Shown here piece by piece: positions 17,817-26,543 of a DNA stretch of 64,000 nucleotides; positions within the stretch are counted from its first letter, which is position 1; each line of letters starts with the position of its first letter. The DNA comes from Loigolactobacillus coryniformis subsp. coryniformis KCTC 3167 = DSM 20001 (GTDB taxonomy: Bacteria; Bacillota; Bacilli; Lactobacillales; Lactobacillaceae). A program made the translations under genes and the position numbers. The stretch lies in contig NZ_CP017713.1 of the NCBI RefSeq assembly GCF_002706425.1, positions 1,674,001 through 1,738,000 of the forward strand, in the 5' to 3' direction. The notes under the pieces are model-generated. The model saw only the letters and a program-made list of their open reading frames with translations. It did no database searches and was not told the DNA's origin.

Positions 17817-17845
17817 ATTTTAGCACACTCAATTCAGCCTGTAAA
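17817..17845 (-). promoter_or_regulatory. Promoter of rplS
   Basis: On the minus strand: -35 TTTACA (17845-17840), 17-bp spacer, -10 TAAAAT (17822-17817). It lies between trmD and rplS. Confidence 0.7.
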
Positions 17846-17856
17846 GGGGAAATCCT

Positions 17857-18603
17857 TTACTTAGCGTCTTCCTCGGTTTTAACTTCGGCTAATAGTTTTT
17901 GTTGCTGCTCAGTTAAAGTAACTTTTTGCAACAGATCAGGCCGGCGTAAATAAGTCCGCCGTAGTGATTCTTTCTCCTGCCATTGGGCAATGAGCTGGTG
18001 GTTCCCGTTGGTCAGTACTGGTGGCACTTGCATACCGTTAAAATCAGCTGGCCGTGTGTACTGCGGGTGCTCGAGCAACCCATCAGAAAACGAGTCATTG
18101 TCGGCAGAACTTTCATTCCCCAGCACGCCTGGCAATAAACGAACCGTGGTATCGATCACCACCATCGCCCCCAGCTCACCGCCGGTCAACACGTAATCGC
18201 CGAGTGAAATTTCGTCGGTCACTAAATGACGGATCCGTTCATCGTAACCTTCATAATGACCGCAAATAAAGACCAAGTGATCACTAGCTGATAAATCTGC
18301 CGCGACACTTTGATCAAATTTTTTACCAGCGGGATCCAGTAAAATAACGCGCTTGGGCCCAGGCTGTTTCTGCTCTAAGTCAGCCATGGCTGCGAAAATC
18401 GGCTGAGGCTTCAGCAACATCCCCTCGCCACCGCCATAGGGATAATCATCAACGGTATGGTGCTTAACATCATCAGAGTAAGCACGAAAATCCGTCACTT
18501 CAATATCTAATAAATGCCGTTCCTGCGCCTTACCGATGATCGATTGTTCAAACACACCGGTAAACATACTAGGAAACAAACTGAGGACATCAATCCGCAT
18601 CAT
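17857..18603 (-). CDS. trmD: tRNA (guanine-N1)-methyltransferase
   Basis: 248 aa. SPOUT-fold methyltransferase that makes m1G37 in tRNAs with G36, using S-adenosylmethionine. Visible motifs are [10 protein letters not shown] at the N-terminus, [24 protein letters not shown] (about 37-60), HYEGYDERI and the knot loop [16 protein letters not shown] (about 131-147). It overlaps rimM by 14 bp, so translation is coupled; two adjacent ATGs are possible starts. Part of the rimM-trmD-rplS unit. Confidence 0.96.
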   Translation of the reverse strand: MMRIDVLSLFPSMFTGVFEQSIIGKAQERHLLDIEVTDFRAYSDDVKHHTVDDYPYGGGEGMLLKPQPIFAAMADLEQKQPGPKRVILLDPAGKKFDQSVAADLSASDHLVFICGHYEGYDERIRHLVTDEISLGDYVLTGGELGAMVVIDTTVRLLPGVLGNESSADNDSFSDGLLEHPQYTRPADFNGMQVPPVLTNGNHQLIAQWQEKESLRRTYLRRPDLLQKVTLTEQQQKLLAEVKTEEDAK

Positions 18604-19120
18604 CGATCAATCCTTCCGGTAAATCAACTATCGCCTTTTTAGCCGCTAAATTAACGTCTAAAACAACTTGTTTGATGTAAGGCAGCAGCCAATCTTTTTT
18701 GCCTGGCCGCGCCACGACCCAAACATCATTGGCACCAGGACTGAGAATCTCCTTAACCGTCCCTAAATCAGCGCCAGTGGTCTGATCAACGATTTTAAGA
18801 CCAATGATATCACGATAGTAGAAACCTTCGTCAGCGGCCAATTGATGCTGATCTTCACCAGCAACATAAAGCATTTGCCCCTTCAAAGGTTCAACCGCCG
18901 TCAAATCAGGTAGCTCGGTAAATGATAGCAAATTGAAATTTTTATGCCGCCGATGTGTTTTCACCGTTAAAGCTTGCGTTTTACCTGCTGGTTTGACGTA
19001 CAATTTCGCCCCAGGCTGAAAACGTTCCTCTGGAAAATCAGTTGTCGCCATTACTCGGACTTCCCCGCGGATACCGTGCGTATTGACGATTTTACCGACC
19101 GTATAATATTTTTCGCTCAT
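18590..19120 (-). CDS. rimM: 16S rRNA processing protein
   Basis: 176 aa, expected length. The N-terminal RimM barrel has [19 protein letters not shown] (about 4-22) and the C-terminal PRC barrel has [27 protein letters not shown] and [13 protein letters not shown]. It binds S19 and helps mature the 30S head. It is followed by trmD with a 14-bp overlap and preceded by a terminator after khpA, so rimM-trmD probably has its own promoter in the 188-bp gap. Confidence 0.95.
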   Translation of the reverse strand: MSEKYYTVGKIVNTHGIRGEVRVMATTDFPEERFQPGAKLYVKPAGKTQALTVKTHRRHKNFNLLSFTELPDLTAVEPLKGQMLYVAGEDQHQLAADEGFYYRDIIGLKIVDQTTGADLGTVKEILSPGANDVWVVARPGKKDWLLPYIKQVVLDVNLAAKKAIVDLPEGLIDDAD

Positions 19121-19260
19121 GCTTGATCCTTTCTAAGACAATTATAAAAGGCAATCGTGCGTTTTATAACCCATTTTAGTCAAGTTGCTGGTGACCTCAT
19201 TACATATTATTCAAACGGAAAGGTGCTCGAAAAAGCTTTTTCAACACACGCTTTCCAAAG

Positions 19261-19298
19261 AAAAACACCTCATAAAACATCACTGTCTTATTGAGGCG
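19261..19298 (-). terminator. Terminator after khpA
   Basis: CACCTCA (19266-19272) and TGAGGCG (19292-19298) form a 7-bp stem with one G-U on the minus strand, followed by GTGTTTTTCTTT. A second perfect palindrome GAAAAAGCTTTTTC lies further on near 19230. Confidence 0.65.
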
Positions 19299-19308
19299 TT
19301 TAGCTGTT

Positions 19309-19551
19309 TTATTCAATAATGTTGAGACGCACCCGTTTGTTACCCGGTACTTTCACACTATAAACGATTGTTCGAATCGCCTGTGCCACACGACCTTGTT
19401 TACCAATGATGCGACCAATATCTTCATGGTTGACATGGAGATCATATTCGTGAAACCGTTCTGTTTCGTGAACAGTAACCTTAATGTCATCAGGATAGGT
19501 GACGAGTGGTTGAACAATCGTAATAATCAGTTCTTTCACATCTGTCATCAT
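19309..19551 (-). CDS. khpA: KH-domain RNA-binding protein KhpA
   Basis: 80 aa, a single type II KH domain with the GRIIGKQGRVAQAIRTIV motif (about 47-64). KhpA pairs with KhpB and binds many RNAs, with effects on cell elongation and division in Firmicutes. It follows rpsP after 7 bp in the conserved rpsP-khpA-rimM-trmD-rplS order. The first or second ATG may be used; the ribosome-binding site is weak, which fits coupling to rpsP. Confidence 0.93.
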   Translation of the reverse strand: MMTDVKELIITIVQPLVTYPDDIKVTVHETERFHEYDLHVNHEDIGRIIGKQGRVAQAIRTIVYSVKVPGNKRVRLNIIE

Positions 19552-19558
19552 TTAATCC

Positions 19559-19834
19559 CTATTTCTTAGCAAATTTTGCTTCGTGCAATTTTTGCATAAT
19601 GCCATGATTGGATAAAATGTTCCGTACTGTATCAGAAGGTTGCGCACCTTTTTGTAACCAATCAAGGATTGTTTCTTCTTCTAATTTAACTTCGGCGGGA
19701 TTAACTAATGGGTTATATGTGCCGACTGTTTCGATGAAACGGCCATCACGAGGTGAACGTGAATCTGCCACAACGATACGGTAGAATGGGCGCTTCTTAG
19801 AACCCATCCGCTTTAAACGAATTTTAACTGCCAT
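19559..19834 (-). CDS. rpsP: Ribosomal protein S16
   Basis: 91 aa. Family stretches are [39 protein letters not shown] and [16 protein letters not shown]. An early-binding protein of the small subunit body. AAGGAGGTG precedes the ATG. Its own promoter (TTTACA-17-TATATT) lies at 19868-19896. In most relatives ffh reads directly into rpsP; here an IS4-type element and csbD sit in between, so this promoter is now the only source for the downstream genes. Confidence 0.97.
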   Translation of the reverse strand: MAVKIRLKRMGSKKRPFYRIVVADSRSPRDGRFIETVGTYNPLVNPAEVKLEEETILDWLQKGAQPSDTVRNILSNHGIMQKLHEAKFAKK

Positions 19835-19867
19835 TTCTGCACCTCCTTAACTTATTCAACGCTAATA

Positions 19868-19896
19868 AATATACCAGTTATTTGCAGCGTTGTAAA
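19868..19896 (-). promoter_or_regulatory. Promoter of rpsP-khpA
   Basis: Minus strand: -35 TTTACA (19896-19891), 17-bp spacer, -10 TATATT (19873-19868), about 30 bp before the rpsP start. Confidence 0.75.
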
Positions 19897-20000
19897 GTGT
19901 TTTTTCTTTACACGATAAAATGCCTATCTTATCGCGTTTATGATCATAATCAACAGTTAAACCACTGTATTTCGTGTCAAACTAAGTAAATCTTTTTAAA

Positions 20001-21570
20001 CTAAACCGTGAAAGTTCAAAACCCAGCTAAACCCTGATTGCACTAAGTTATTTTAGCCCAAAATTAAACACAAGCAGCTCCTTGAAGTATACTTGAGTCG
20101 TCTAAACCACGATACAAAGGAGTGCTTGTGCTATGGCTAGTATACCGCAAAATAAAATTGAAAAATCAAGTTTTAAAATAATTACCCAATTTTGTGCCTT
20201 GGCGCACCTACCAGCTTTGGTCCGCTTGCTCAATGATCACCGCCATTCTAACGTTTCACTAACTGCAATCTTGATTTGGTTACTCAAGGTTATTTTCCAG
20301 CGGCGGACACTTTACCGAGCAGAAGCACCAGGCATGTGTACCAAACGCACGGTCTACAATATCTTGAATGACGGTCGGATCAATTGGCAACGGCTTAGTT
20401 GTTTATTGGCACAACGGGTGATTACTGGCCTAGCACAGTGGCTCGACGCTCGCAAAAGTGGTGCGCTGATCATTGATGACACCCTGATCTCACGACTGAA
20501 TGCGAAACAAACCGAGCTTTTAGCCAACACCTTCGATCATGATCGGCAACGCTACTTAAAAGGTTACCGTGGTTTGACCTTGGCTTGGAGTAACGGCCAG
20601 CTCGTGTTGCCAGTCACGACGGCAGTTTTGTCGTCACAGAAAGCACGTAATCGGGTGGGCACACCAGCTAAAACTTTAGATCAACGCACCTTAGCCGGAC
20701 AACGGCGGGCCCAAGCGATGCGGCCAATGCCAGCGGTCGCACTAGAACTGATCAAGCAAGCGCGGGCAAATGGGCTCAAAGCTAAATATGTGCTATTCGA
20801 TAGTTGGTTTACCTCGCCTAAAATGTTTGCGGCGTTAAACGACCAAAAGTTGATCGGTATTGGCATGCTTAAACGGACCAAGAAGATCTATTACCGCTAT
20901 CGTGGCCGCCAATACACCGTCAAAACGCTCTATCAGTACTTACGTCAGTCGCATCGTCAACCACGAGCCGACTATTTATATAGTTGCGTGGTTCAGACCG
21001 CTACCGCAAAGTTACCGTTACGCTTAGTTTTTGTCGCTAAACGCCATTGCGCCAACGACTACCTGGTGTTAGCGACCACAAAAACCAATCTGACCCCGGC
21101 AGCGATCATTCAACTTTATAGTCGCCGTTGGCAGATTGAGAACTATTTTAAGGCCGCCAAACAATATTTACGCCTTGATCAGACTCAGATCCAGGATTAT
21201 GACGGGCTTTGTGCGCATATGGCTGTGACCATGATGACCTATGATCTGTTGGCTTGGCAACAGCGGCGCCAACCAGGCGACCCAACGATTGGCGATATTT
21301 TCTATCAATTGGATACCTTACTGCCGATCATTGATCTGGCGACTGCAATCGGCCAGTTACTAGGTGAGTTGACTAACCTAAAGGTGACTAAATCACCTGC
21401 AAAAATGACTGCGCAGATCAAGACACTGATTGACCAATTTTTAAATGGCTTATCGATTCAAACTTCGGCGCTGATCACGCTGAGCATGAGCAATAGTTGA
21501 AGGTTAATTTTCAGGCTGTAAAGCTTGGTGGACTAAGGGATTACTCGAATTGGAACTTTCACGACTTAGT
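20001..21570 (+). mobile_element. IS4-type insertion sequence, 1570 bp
   Basis: Terminal inverted repeats: ACTAAACCGTGAAAGTTCAAA at 20001 (first 19 shown as ACTAAACCGTGAAAGTTCA) and, read inward from 21570, ACTAAGTCGTGAAAGTTCC; about 16 of the first 19 positions match. Both borders have TTTTAA directly outside (19995-20000 and 21571-21576), a likely short target duplication in AT-rich DNA. One intact transposase gene. It separates ffh/csbD from rpsP. Confidence 0.8.
20133..21500 (+). CDS. IS4-family DDE transposase
   Basis: 455 aa, apparently intact. Catalytic residues: D in IIDDTLIS (about 114-121), D in YVLFDSWFTSPK (about 222-233), and the IS4 Y-2-R-3-E-6-K signature in YSRRWQIENYFKAAK (about 330-344). 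It cuts and joins the element ends. GGAG precedes the ATG at 20133. It is transcribed away from rpsP and towards csbD. Confidence 0.92.
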   Translation: MASIPQNKIEKSSFKIITQFCALAHLPALVRLLNDHRHSNVSLTAILIWLLKVIFQRRTLYRAEAPGMCTKRTVYNILNDGRINWQRLSCLLAQRVITGLAQWLDARKSGALIIDDTLISRLNAKQTELLANTFDHDRQRYLKGYRGLTLAWSNGQLVLPVTTAVLSSQKARNRVGTPAKTLDQRTLAGQRRAQAMRPMPAVALELIKQARANGLKAKYVLFDSWFTSPKMFAALNDQKLIGIGMLKRTKKIYYRYRGRQYTVKTLYQYLRQSHRQPRADYLYSCVVQTATAKLPLRLVFVAKRHCANDYLVLATTKTNLTPAAIIQLYSRRWQIENYFKAAKQYLRLDQTQIQDYDGLCAHMAVTMMTYDLLAWQQRRQPGDPTIGDIFYQLDTLLPIIDLATAIGQLLGELTNLKVTKSPAKMTAQIKTLIDQFLNGLSIQTSALITLSMSNS

Positions 21571-21740
21571 TTTTAAATTTGTCGTCAAATTAATTTGCTC
21601 ACTTTAAAATATTCCGTACCTACCCCAAAACTTTCATCAGCCGCTTTTTCACTAGCATATTTCTCGCACTATTACCACTTTCTTGCGATAATTAAATTAG
21701 GAAAAGATCAGTCAGAACCACCGGTAAAGGAGGTTTGTCC

Positions 21741-21953
21741 ATGAATAGTAAATTCGATAAGTTAAAAGGTAAAATCAAAGAGGCAACGGGCAAATTGGTC
21801 GACAATGACGAATTAGAAGCCAAAGGCCAACAGGAACAGGATCAGGCTAAAGCTAAGGAAGATGCTAAACACCATGCCGAAGGTAAAACCCAAGAAAAGC
21901 GTGAAGAAATTCAGCGTGATGCAATCGATGAAGACGAAACGAAGGAGTTGTGA
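21741..21953 (+). CDS. csbD: CsbD-family stress protein
   Basis: 70 aa, hydrophilic and highly charged. The N-terminal NSKFDKLKGKIKEATGKLVDNDELEAKG (in family order, GKIKEATGKL being the core) is the CsbD signature; the rest is K/E/A-rich and probably helical. CsbD proteins belong to general-stress regulons; their biochemical role is unknown. AAAGGAGG precedes the ATG at 21741. The last codons and the TGA stop are part of a terminator hairpin, so the C-terminal KEL is dictated by that structure. It was probably brought between ffh and rpsP by local rearrangement near the IS. Confidence 0.85.
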   Translation: MNSKFDKLKGKIKEATGKLVDNDELEAKGQQEQDQAKAKEDAKHHAEGKTQEKREEIQRDAIDEDETKEL

Positions 21954-21980
21954 CATAATTTATGTCCAACTCCTTCGTTT
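21937..21980 (+). terminator. Terminator overlapping the csbD stop codon
   Basis: AAACGAAGGAGTTG (21937-21950) pairs perfectly with CAACTCCTTCGTTT (21967-21980), with inner GACATA/TATGTC. The csbD stop TGA (21951-21953) lies in the stem. Nearly identical to the hairpin at 15504-15537. Confidence 0.85.
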
Positions 21981-22156
21981 TACTTCTGAACAATATAGCT
22001 AAAACGTATGCCATAAGGCAACCTTTTTCACTTGCTAGCGGTTTTCGCCTTGCTATGTCTCCTGCGGTATGATTTTTACCACAGAAATAGTCAGCGTCCG
22101 GAAAATCGACTGCTACTGTGAAGTAGTAGCTGGACACCTTATGTTACACTTGACTT

Positions 22157-23593
22157 TTATTTACGCCGTTTCCGTGCTTGCTTTAACCGTTTTTGTTTTT
22201 GCTTCTTTTGTTTACGGACCATGGAGCCCATAGCCATCTTGCCTAAACGACCCGAGATACCTTGGCCAAACATCTGATCCATCCCCGCAAAGTTCCCATT
22301 GGACATTTTGCTCATCATTTTCCGCGATTCTTTAAATTGCTTGATCATACGGTTGACTTCTTGGATCGGCCGGCCAGCACCAGCGGCGATCCGCCGCCGC
22401 CGACTTGGATTCAATAAATCCGGGTTGGTGCGTTCACTTGGCGTCATTGAATAAACGACTGCCTTCATGTGCCCCATTTCTTTCGGTCCCATTTGGATCT
22501 TATCTAGGCCGGGTACGTTGTTCATCCCTGGCATCATTTTCAAAATGTCTTGGATACCACCCATTTTTTGAACTTGATCAAGTTGATCGATGAAGTCATT
22601 AAAATCAAAGGTGTTCTCCTGCATTTTTTCGGCCAACTCGTTGGCCTTTTTCTCGTCATAATCAGTTTGTGCTTTTTCGATCAAGGTCAGCATATCACCC
22701 ATGCCGAGAATCCGATCAGCCATACGATCTGGATGGAAAACATCCAAATCAGTTAGCTTTTCGCCCTGGCCGGTGAACTTAATTGGCTTACCGGTGACGG
22801 CACGAATCGATAATGCCGCCCCACCACGCGTATCGCCGTCTAATTTAGTTAAGACGACCCCGGTGATATCTAATTGCTGATTAAAACTTTCGGCAACGTT
22901 AACGGCATTTTGCCCGGTCATGGCATCGACCGTCAGCAAAATTTCGTTAGGCTGCGCGAGTTCCTTGATATCAGCAAGTTCTTGCATCAACTTTTCATCG
23001 ATCTGTAACCGACCGGCGGTATCAATGATCACATAGTCATTTTTATTTTCGGCGGCCTGAGCTAACCCTTGACGCACGATCTCGCGCGGATCAACGTCAG
23101 TCCCTAATTGGAAAACGGGGGCGCCGACTTGTTGCGCAACGACTTGTAACTGATCGATTGCGGCGGGCCGATAAACGTCGGCGGCGATGAATAACGGCCG
23201 GCCGTGTTCATTTTCCTTTAACCGGTAAGCTAATTTACCCGCTGTCGTCGTTTTACCAGCCCCTTGCAGCCCGACCATCATGATGATCGTCGGAATGTGT
23301 GGTGCTTTATTTAACGGAACGGCCTCTTCACCCATGACCTTCGTCAATTCTTCATCAACGATCTTGACGATCTGTTGCGCTGGAGTCAAGCTTTCTAAAA
23401 CTTCAGACCCAATTGCCCGCTCGCGCACCGTTTTAACGAAATCCTTGACCACGCCAAAGTTAACGTCGGCTTCTAATAATGCTAGCCGGATCTCGCGCAT
23501 TGCATCACGGACATCAGATTCCGTGATCTTACCTTTACGCCGTAATTTACTCATTGCATTTTGTAAACGCTCAGTTAAGCCCTCAAATGCCAT
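22157..23593 (-). CDS. ffh: Signal recognition particle GTPase Ffh
   Basis: 478 aa. Helical N domain, then the G domain with G1 GLQGAGKTTTAGKLA (about 107-121), DTAGRLQ (about 190), TKLDGDTRGGAALS (about 247-260), and the methionine-rich M domain (about 310-478: MGGIQDILKMMPGM, SRRRRIAAGAG, MSKMSNGNFAGMDQMFGQG). Binds signal sequences and 4.5S RNA and delivers ribosomes to FtsY. It follows ylxM. Its leader carries the recurrent pre-Shine-Dalgarno motif at 23604-23644. Confidence 0.97.
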   Translation of the reverse strand: MAFEGLTERLQNAMSKLRRKGKITESDVRDAMREIRLALLEADVNFGVVKDFVKTVRERAIGSEVLESLTPAQQIVKIVDEELTKVMGEEAVPLNKAPHIPTIIMMVGLQGAGKTTTAGKLAYRLKENEHGRPLFIAADVYRPAAIDQLQVVAQQVGAPVFQLGTDVDPREIVRQGLAQAAENKNDYVIIDTAGRLQIDEKLMQELADIKELAQPNEILLTVDAMTGQNAVNVAESFNQQLDITGVVLTKLDGDTRGGAALSIRAVTGKPIKFTGQGEKLTDLDVFHPDRMADRILGMGDMLTLIEKAQTDYDEKKANELAEKMQENTFDFNDFIDQLDQVQKMGGIQDILKMMPGMNNVPGLDKIQMGPKEMGHMKAVVYSMTPSERTNPDLLNPSRRRRIAAGAGRPIQEVNRMIKQFKESRKMMSKMSNGNFAGMDQMFGQGISGRLGKMAMGSMVRKQKKQKQKRLKQARKRRK

Positions 23594-23603
23594 TTATTTC
23601 ACC

Positions 23604-23644
23604 CTCTACTCCACAATAGTGGATAATTTTTGTATCAAAAGTTT
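23604..23644 (-). repeat. Recurrent leader motif, ffh copy
   Basis: Reads CTCTACTCCACAATAGT then TAATTTTTGT on the plus strand, directly upstream of the ffh ribosome-binding site. About 34 of 41 positions match the copy before the Asp23-like gene at 37197-37237. Confidence 0.6.
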
Positions 23645-23777
23645 CTAATGTTACGGACGACGTCCATTCTTGTGGCAAAGGTTAAAGGGCGTAGTTGCAC
23701 AGTCCGCAACTGCGTTTCCTCAACTCAAACCGTTTCGGTCACCGCAAGAAACATGGCTCTAATTGTTTTTTGTTTAA

Positions 23778-24119
23778 TTAATCTGCTTCGTCTTGCTCTA
23801 ATTCACTGATCAATTGCATCAATTGCTGATCCTGGGCATAATGCTGCTGTACATAGGCTTGCAAGCGATCAGTGGCGTTGTTACGTACCTGAAAATTCCG
23901 ATACAGTTGTAACTTCTGTTCATAGTCTTCCAGGATTTTTTCTGTCCGTTTTATATTATCATAAACTGCCTGCCGACTGACACTGAATTCTTCAGCAATT
24001 TCACCTAAGGAATAGTCGTCCGCGTAATACAACTGCAGGTAATGATATTGTTTTTTAGTCAATAACGGCGCATAAAATTCAAACAGCGAATTGACGCGAT
24101 TATTTTTTTCAATTTCCAT
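23778..24119 (-). CDS. ylxM: YlxM, sigma-like helix-turn-helix protein
   Basis: 113 aa from the ATG at 24119, which gives the family N-terminus [20 protein letters not shown] and has GGTGG seven bases upstream. The sigma-70 region 4-like HTH is [23 protein letters not shown] (about 37-59; core [13 protein letters not shown]). In streptococci YlxM modulates SRP activity by acting on Ffh and 4.5S RNA. Adjacent to ffh, as expected. Confidence 0.94.
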   Translation of the reverse strand: MEIEKNNRVNSLFEFYAPLLTKKQYHYLQLYYADDYSLGEIAEEFSVSRQAVYDNIKRTEKILEDYEQKLQLYRNFQVRNNATDRLQAYVQQHYAQDQQLMQLISELEQDEAD

Positions 24120-24309
24120 GTTAAAGTCCACCGTTTCATTTTCTGCATACTTGTTAAGCGTAACCTAACCGCACTATAAAATCAATTATCTTACGGGCGT
24201 TTTTTGTTCATGTGTAAACATTAACAATTTTAACTGCTTTTTCAGTCAAAATCTGCTAGAATAAAATTAATCAGGCTGTGTGATGCAGTCCACCTTTAGG
24301 GAGGTAATG

Positions 24310-24639
24310 ATGATGGTACCTGTTATTATTTATTGGGGCGCCGTTCTAGTTTTAGCCGTTTGGTTGATCTGGAACGTCGGTTTTTCACTCAAGTATTTAG
24401 CCAACGGCGAACGCGGTAACTTATGGGCATTTATGTTGCTCAATGTTTTTGCATTGATTGCTGGCTTATTAGTCGTTTGGGCTTATGGCGACAACGGCTT
24501 TATTCAATGGGCTTTGGGTTCCGCATCTAGCAAAGTTCCCCAGACTGGTTGGTTAATGATCAACAACTGGATCAACGTTGTTTTGATCGTGGCACAATTC
24601 TTTCTTGGCCGCGTTCGTTCCCCACAAGCAGCTAAATAA
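24310..24639 (+). CDS. Small membrane protein, unknown function
   Basis: About 109 aa; three consecutive ATGs (24307, 24310, 24313) follow AGGGAGG, so the exact start is uncertain. Three hydrophobic segments: about 3-24, 37-58 and 79-98, with WLIWNVGFSLKYLANGERGNLWAF between the first two (core LANGERGNLW). The C-terminus is basic (GRVRSPQAAK). Not recognised. It is inserted on the opposite strand between ftsY and ylxM, which are normally neighbours, and shares a bidirectional terminator with ftsY. Confidence 0.65.
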   Translation: MMVPVIIYWGAVLVLAVWLIWNVGFSLKYLANGERGNLWAFMLLNVFALIAGLLVVWAYGDNGFIQWALGSASSKVPQTGWLMINNWINVVLIVAQFFLGRVRSPQAAK

Positions 24640-24651
24640 ATAGCTAACAAG

Positions 24652-24697
24652 AAAGTCTCAGTAAAATGGCACAGACCACTTTACTAAGACTTTTTTG
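24652..24697. terminator. Bidirectional terminator between the small membrane gene and ftsY
   Basis: AAAGTCTCAGTAAAATGG and CCACTTTACTAAGACTTTT form a long stem with two imperfect positions; T6 on the plus strand and A-rich sequence on the other side serve both converging genes. Confidence 0.85.
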
Positions 24698-24706
24698 TTA
24701 CCCTAA

Positions 24707-25717
24707 TTATTCTGTTTTATCTGTATCTTGGATCAAATCTTTAAACAGACCGTAGACAAAGGCGTTGGCATCAAATGGTTGTAGATCATTGATCTGTTCG
24801 CCTAAGCCAACTAATTTAACCGGCACCTTTAATTCACTGCGAATCGCCAGCACAATGCCGCCTTTAGCGGTGCCATCCAATTTAGTCAACACGATACCGC
24901 TAACCGCAGTCGTTTCTTTAAATTGTTTAGCCTGAATCAGCGCATTTTGGCCGGTCGTTGAGTCAAGCACCAACAACACTTCATGCGGTGCATCAGGAAT
25001 TTCCCGAGCAATCACCCGCTTGATTTTTTCCAACTCGTTCATCAAGTTTACTTTATTTTGCAGGCGGCCGGCAGTATCAACCAATAAAACATCGTCATGA
25101 TCACGTTTAGCCTTCTGCACGGCATCATAAACCACTGCCGCCGGATCACTTTGCGCCTTACCAGCAACCACTGGCACACCCGCACGTTCGCCCCAGACTT
25201 GCAACTGTTCGATCGCTCCAGCACGGAAAGTATCGGCAGCGGCCAAGACCACTTTTTTACCTTCTTCTTTATACTGATGGGCTAATTTACCAACGGTGGT
25301 CGTTTTACCAACACCGTTGACCCCGACGAACAAGATCACGGTTGGTCCTTCCGGCGCAAAATTGATCTCATTATTTTCGTCAGCACCTTCGGCTTCGTAA
25401 ATATTGACTAACTTTTCAACAATCGTTTGCGCCACTTCTTGCTGGCTTTTGGCGTTACGTAGCTTCACTTCATCGCGTAACTCATCGCTAAGCTTGACCG
25501 CCATTTCATAGCCCACATCGGCGCCGATCAAGGTTTCCTCCAGATCATCAAAGAAATCTTCATCAACGGTCCGAAAATTAGCAAATAACGCATTTAAGCG
25601 ATCGCCAAATGTTTTCCGACTTTTCTCTAAGCCTTTATCGTATTTTTCTTCCGCTGCCGTTTCTTCCGGCTTAGCCCCGCCGGTGAACGCCTGCTTGATT
25701 TTATCAAATAATCCCAT
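24707..25717 (-). CDS. ftsY: SRP receptor FtsY
   Basis: 336 aa from the ATG at 25717 ([14 protein letters not shown]), preceded by GAGAGGTG; 22 further codons upstream overlap the HAD gene and look untranslated. Short A region, helical N domain, then the G domain: [15 protein letters not shown] (about 141-155), [19 protein letters not shown] and [13 protein letters not shown]. It docks SRP at the membrane and forms a twin GTPase dimer with Ffh. Fourth gene of rnc-smc-HAD-ftsY. Confidence 0.97.
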   Translation of the reverse strand: MGLFDKIKQAFTGGAKPEETAAEEKYDKGLEKSRKTFGDRLNALFANFRTVDEDFFDDLEETLIGADVGYEMAVKLSDELRDEVKLRNAKSQQEVAQTIVEKLVNIYEAEGADENNEINFAPEGPTVILFVGVNGVGKTTTVGKLAHQYKEEGKKVVLAAADTFRAGAIEQLQVWGERAGVPVVAGKAQSDPAAVVYDAVQKAKRDHDDVLLVDTAGRLQNKVNLMNELEKIKRVIAREIPDAPHEVLLVLDSTTGQNALIQAKQFKETTAVSGIVLTKLDGTAKGGIVLAIRSELKVPVKLVGLGEQINDLQPFDANAFVYGLFKDLIQDTDKTE

Positions 25718-25733
25718 TTGTACACCTCTCGTT

Positions 25734-26543
25734 TTATAACTTAAAATAGTCCTGCAAAAAGCGTGCGACCCCGTCATGCTCATTATCGACGCTAGTAATC
25801 TGATCAGCGGCTGCCTTGATTGCCGGTACGCCGTTTTGCATCGCTACGCCGACCCCCGCCGCTTGCAACATTGATAGATCGTTTAGCTGATCGCCAAACG
25901 CCATCAAATTGGCCCGCTGCCAACCAAATCGTTGTAACAATACATCCAACGCTGTCGCTTTCGTGACTGTTTTCGGACTAAATTCCAATAAATTATCCCG
26001 TGATGAAGCGATATTAAACGCGGTACTGAACGTAGCTGGTAATTGTTGTTGGCCTAAAACCAATAATTCATGATCAGCGGCAACGACCGCCTTACTATAT
26101 TGTAGATCAACTGCCAAGTCGGCAAAAGTCTGCGGCACAAATTTTAATTTAGGATTCATTTGCTGATATAGTGAAGTGGGCAGTTCCGTCAGTGGATACA
26201 CTTGTTCAAAGTCCAAAATATCCAGTGGCCATGCGACCGTGTGGGCAAAATCAACTAGTGGCGCCAAAGCAGCTTTAGTCAAGCTTTGCTGCGCCAAAAT
26301 TTGCCGGCTCGCGACTTGTTGGACTAAGGCGCCATTAAAGGTCACCACATAATTATTTGCCCCAGTCAATTCTAGTTGGGCTAAATAAGGCCAGATCGCG
26401 TTGATCGGCCGCCCTGTACATAAGACTAATTGAATATCTTGATGCGCCAATTGTTGCAATGTTGCCACCGTCAGTGGCGTCAACGTTTTCTGATCATTCA
26501 ACAAGGTGCCATCAAGATCAAAAGCAATCATTTGAATACTCAT
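25734..26543 (-). CDS. Cof-type HAD-IIB phosphatase
   Basis: 269 aa. HAD motifs: nucleophile in IAFDLDGTLLND (about 6-17), motif II in LVLCTGRP, motif III lysine in KATALDVLLQRFG and motif IV in MAFGDQLNDLSML (about 219-231). The cap is type IIB. Such enzymes remove phosphate from small metabolites such as sugar phosphates or pyridoxal phosphate; the substrate cannot be predicted. It overlaps smc by 4 bp (ATGA) and precedes ftsY by 16 bp, a common arrangement in lactobacilli. Confidence 0.9.
   Translation of the reverse strand: MSIQMIAFDLDGTLLNDQKTLTPLTVATLQQLAHQDIQLVLCTGRPINAIWPYLAQLELTGANNYVVTFNGALVQQVASRQILAQQSLTKAALAPLVDFAHTVAWPLDILDFEQVYPLTELPTSLYQQMNPKLKFVPQTFADLAVDLQYSKAVVAADHELLVLGQQQLPATFSTAFNIASSRDNLLEFSPKTVTKATALDVLLQRFGWQRANLMAFGDQLNDLSMLQAAGVGVAMQNGVPAIKAAADQITSVDNEHDGVARFLQDYFKL

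Noticed and set aside
21990-22150. Possible small RNA (4.5S-like) beside ffh
   Set aside because: Two hairpins are visible (CTGCGGTA/TACCACAG and GCTACT/AGTAGTAGC), but no SRP RNA GGAA/GNAR motif was found.
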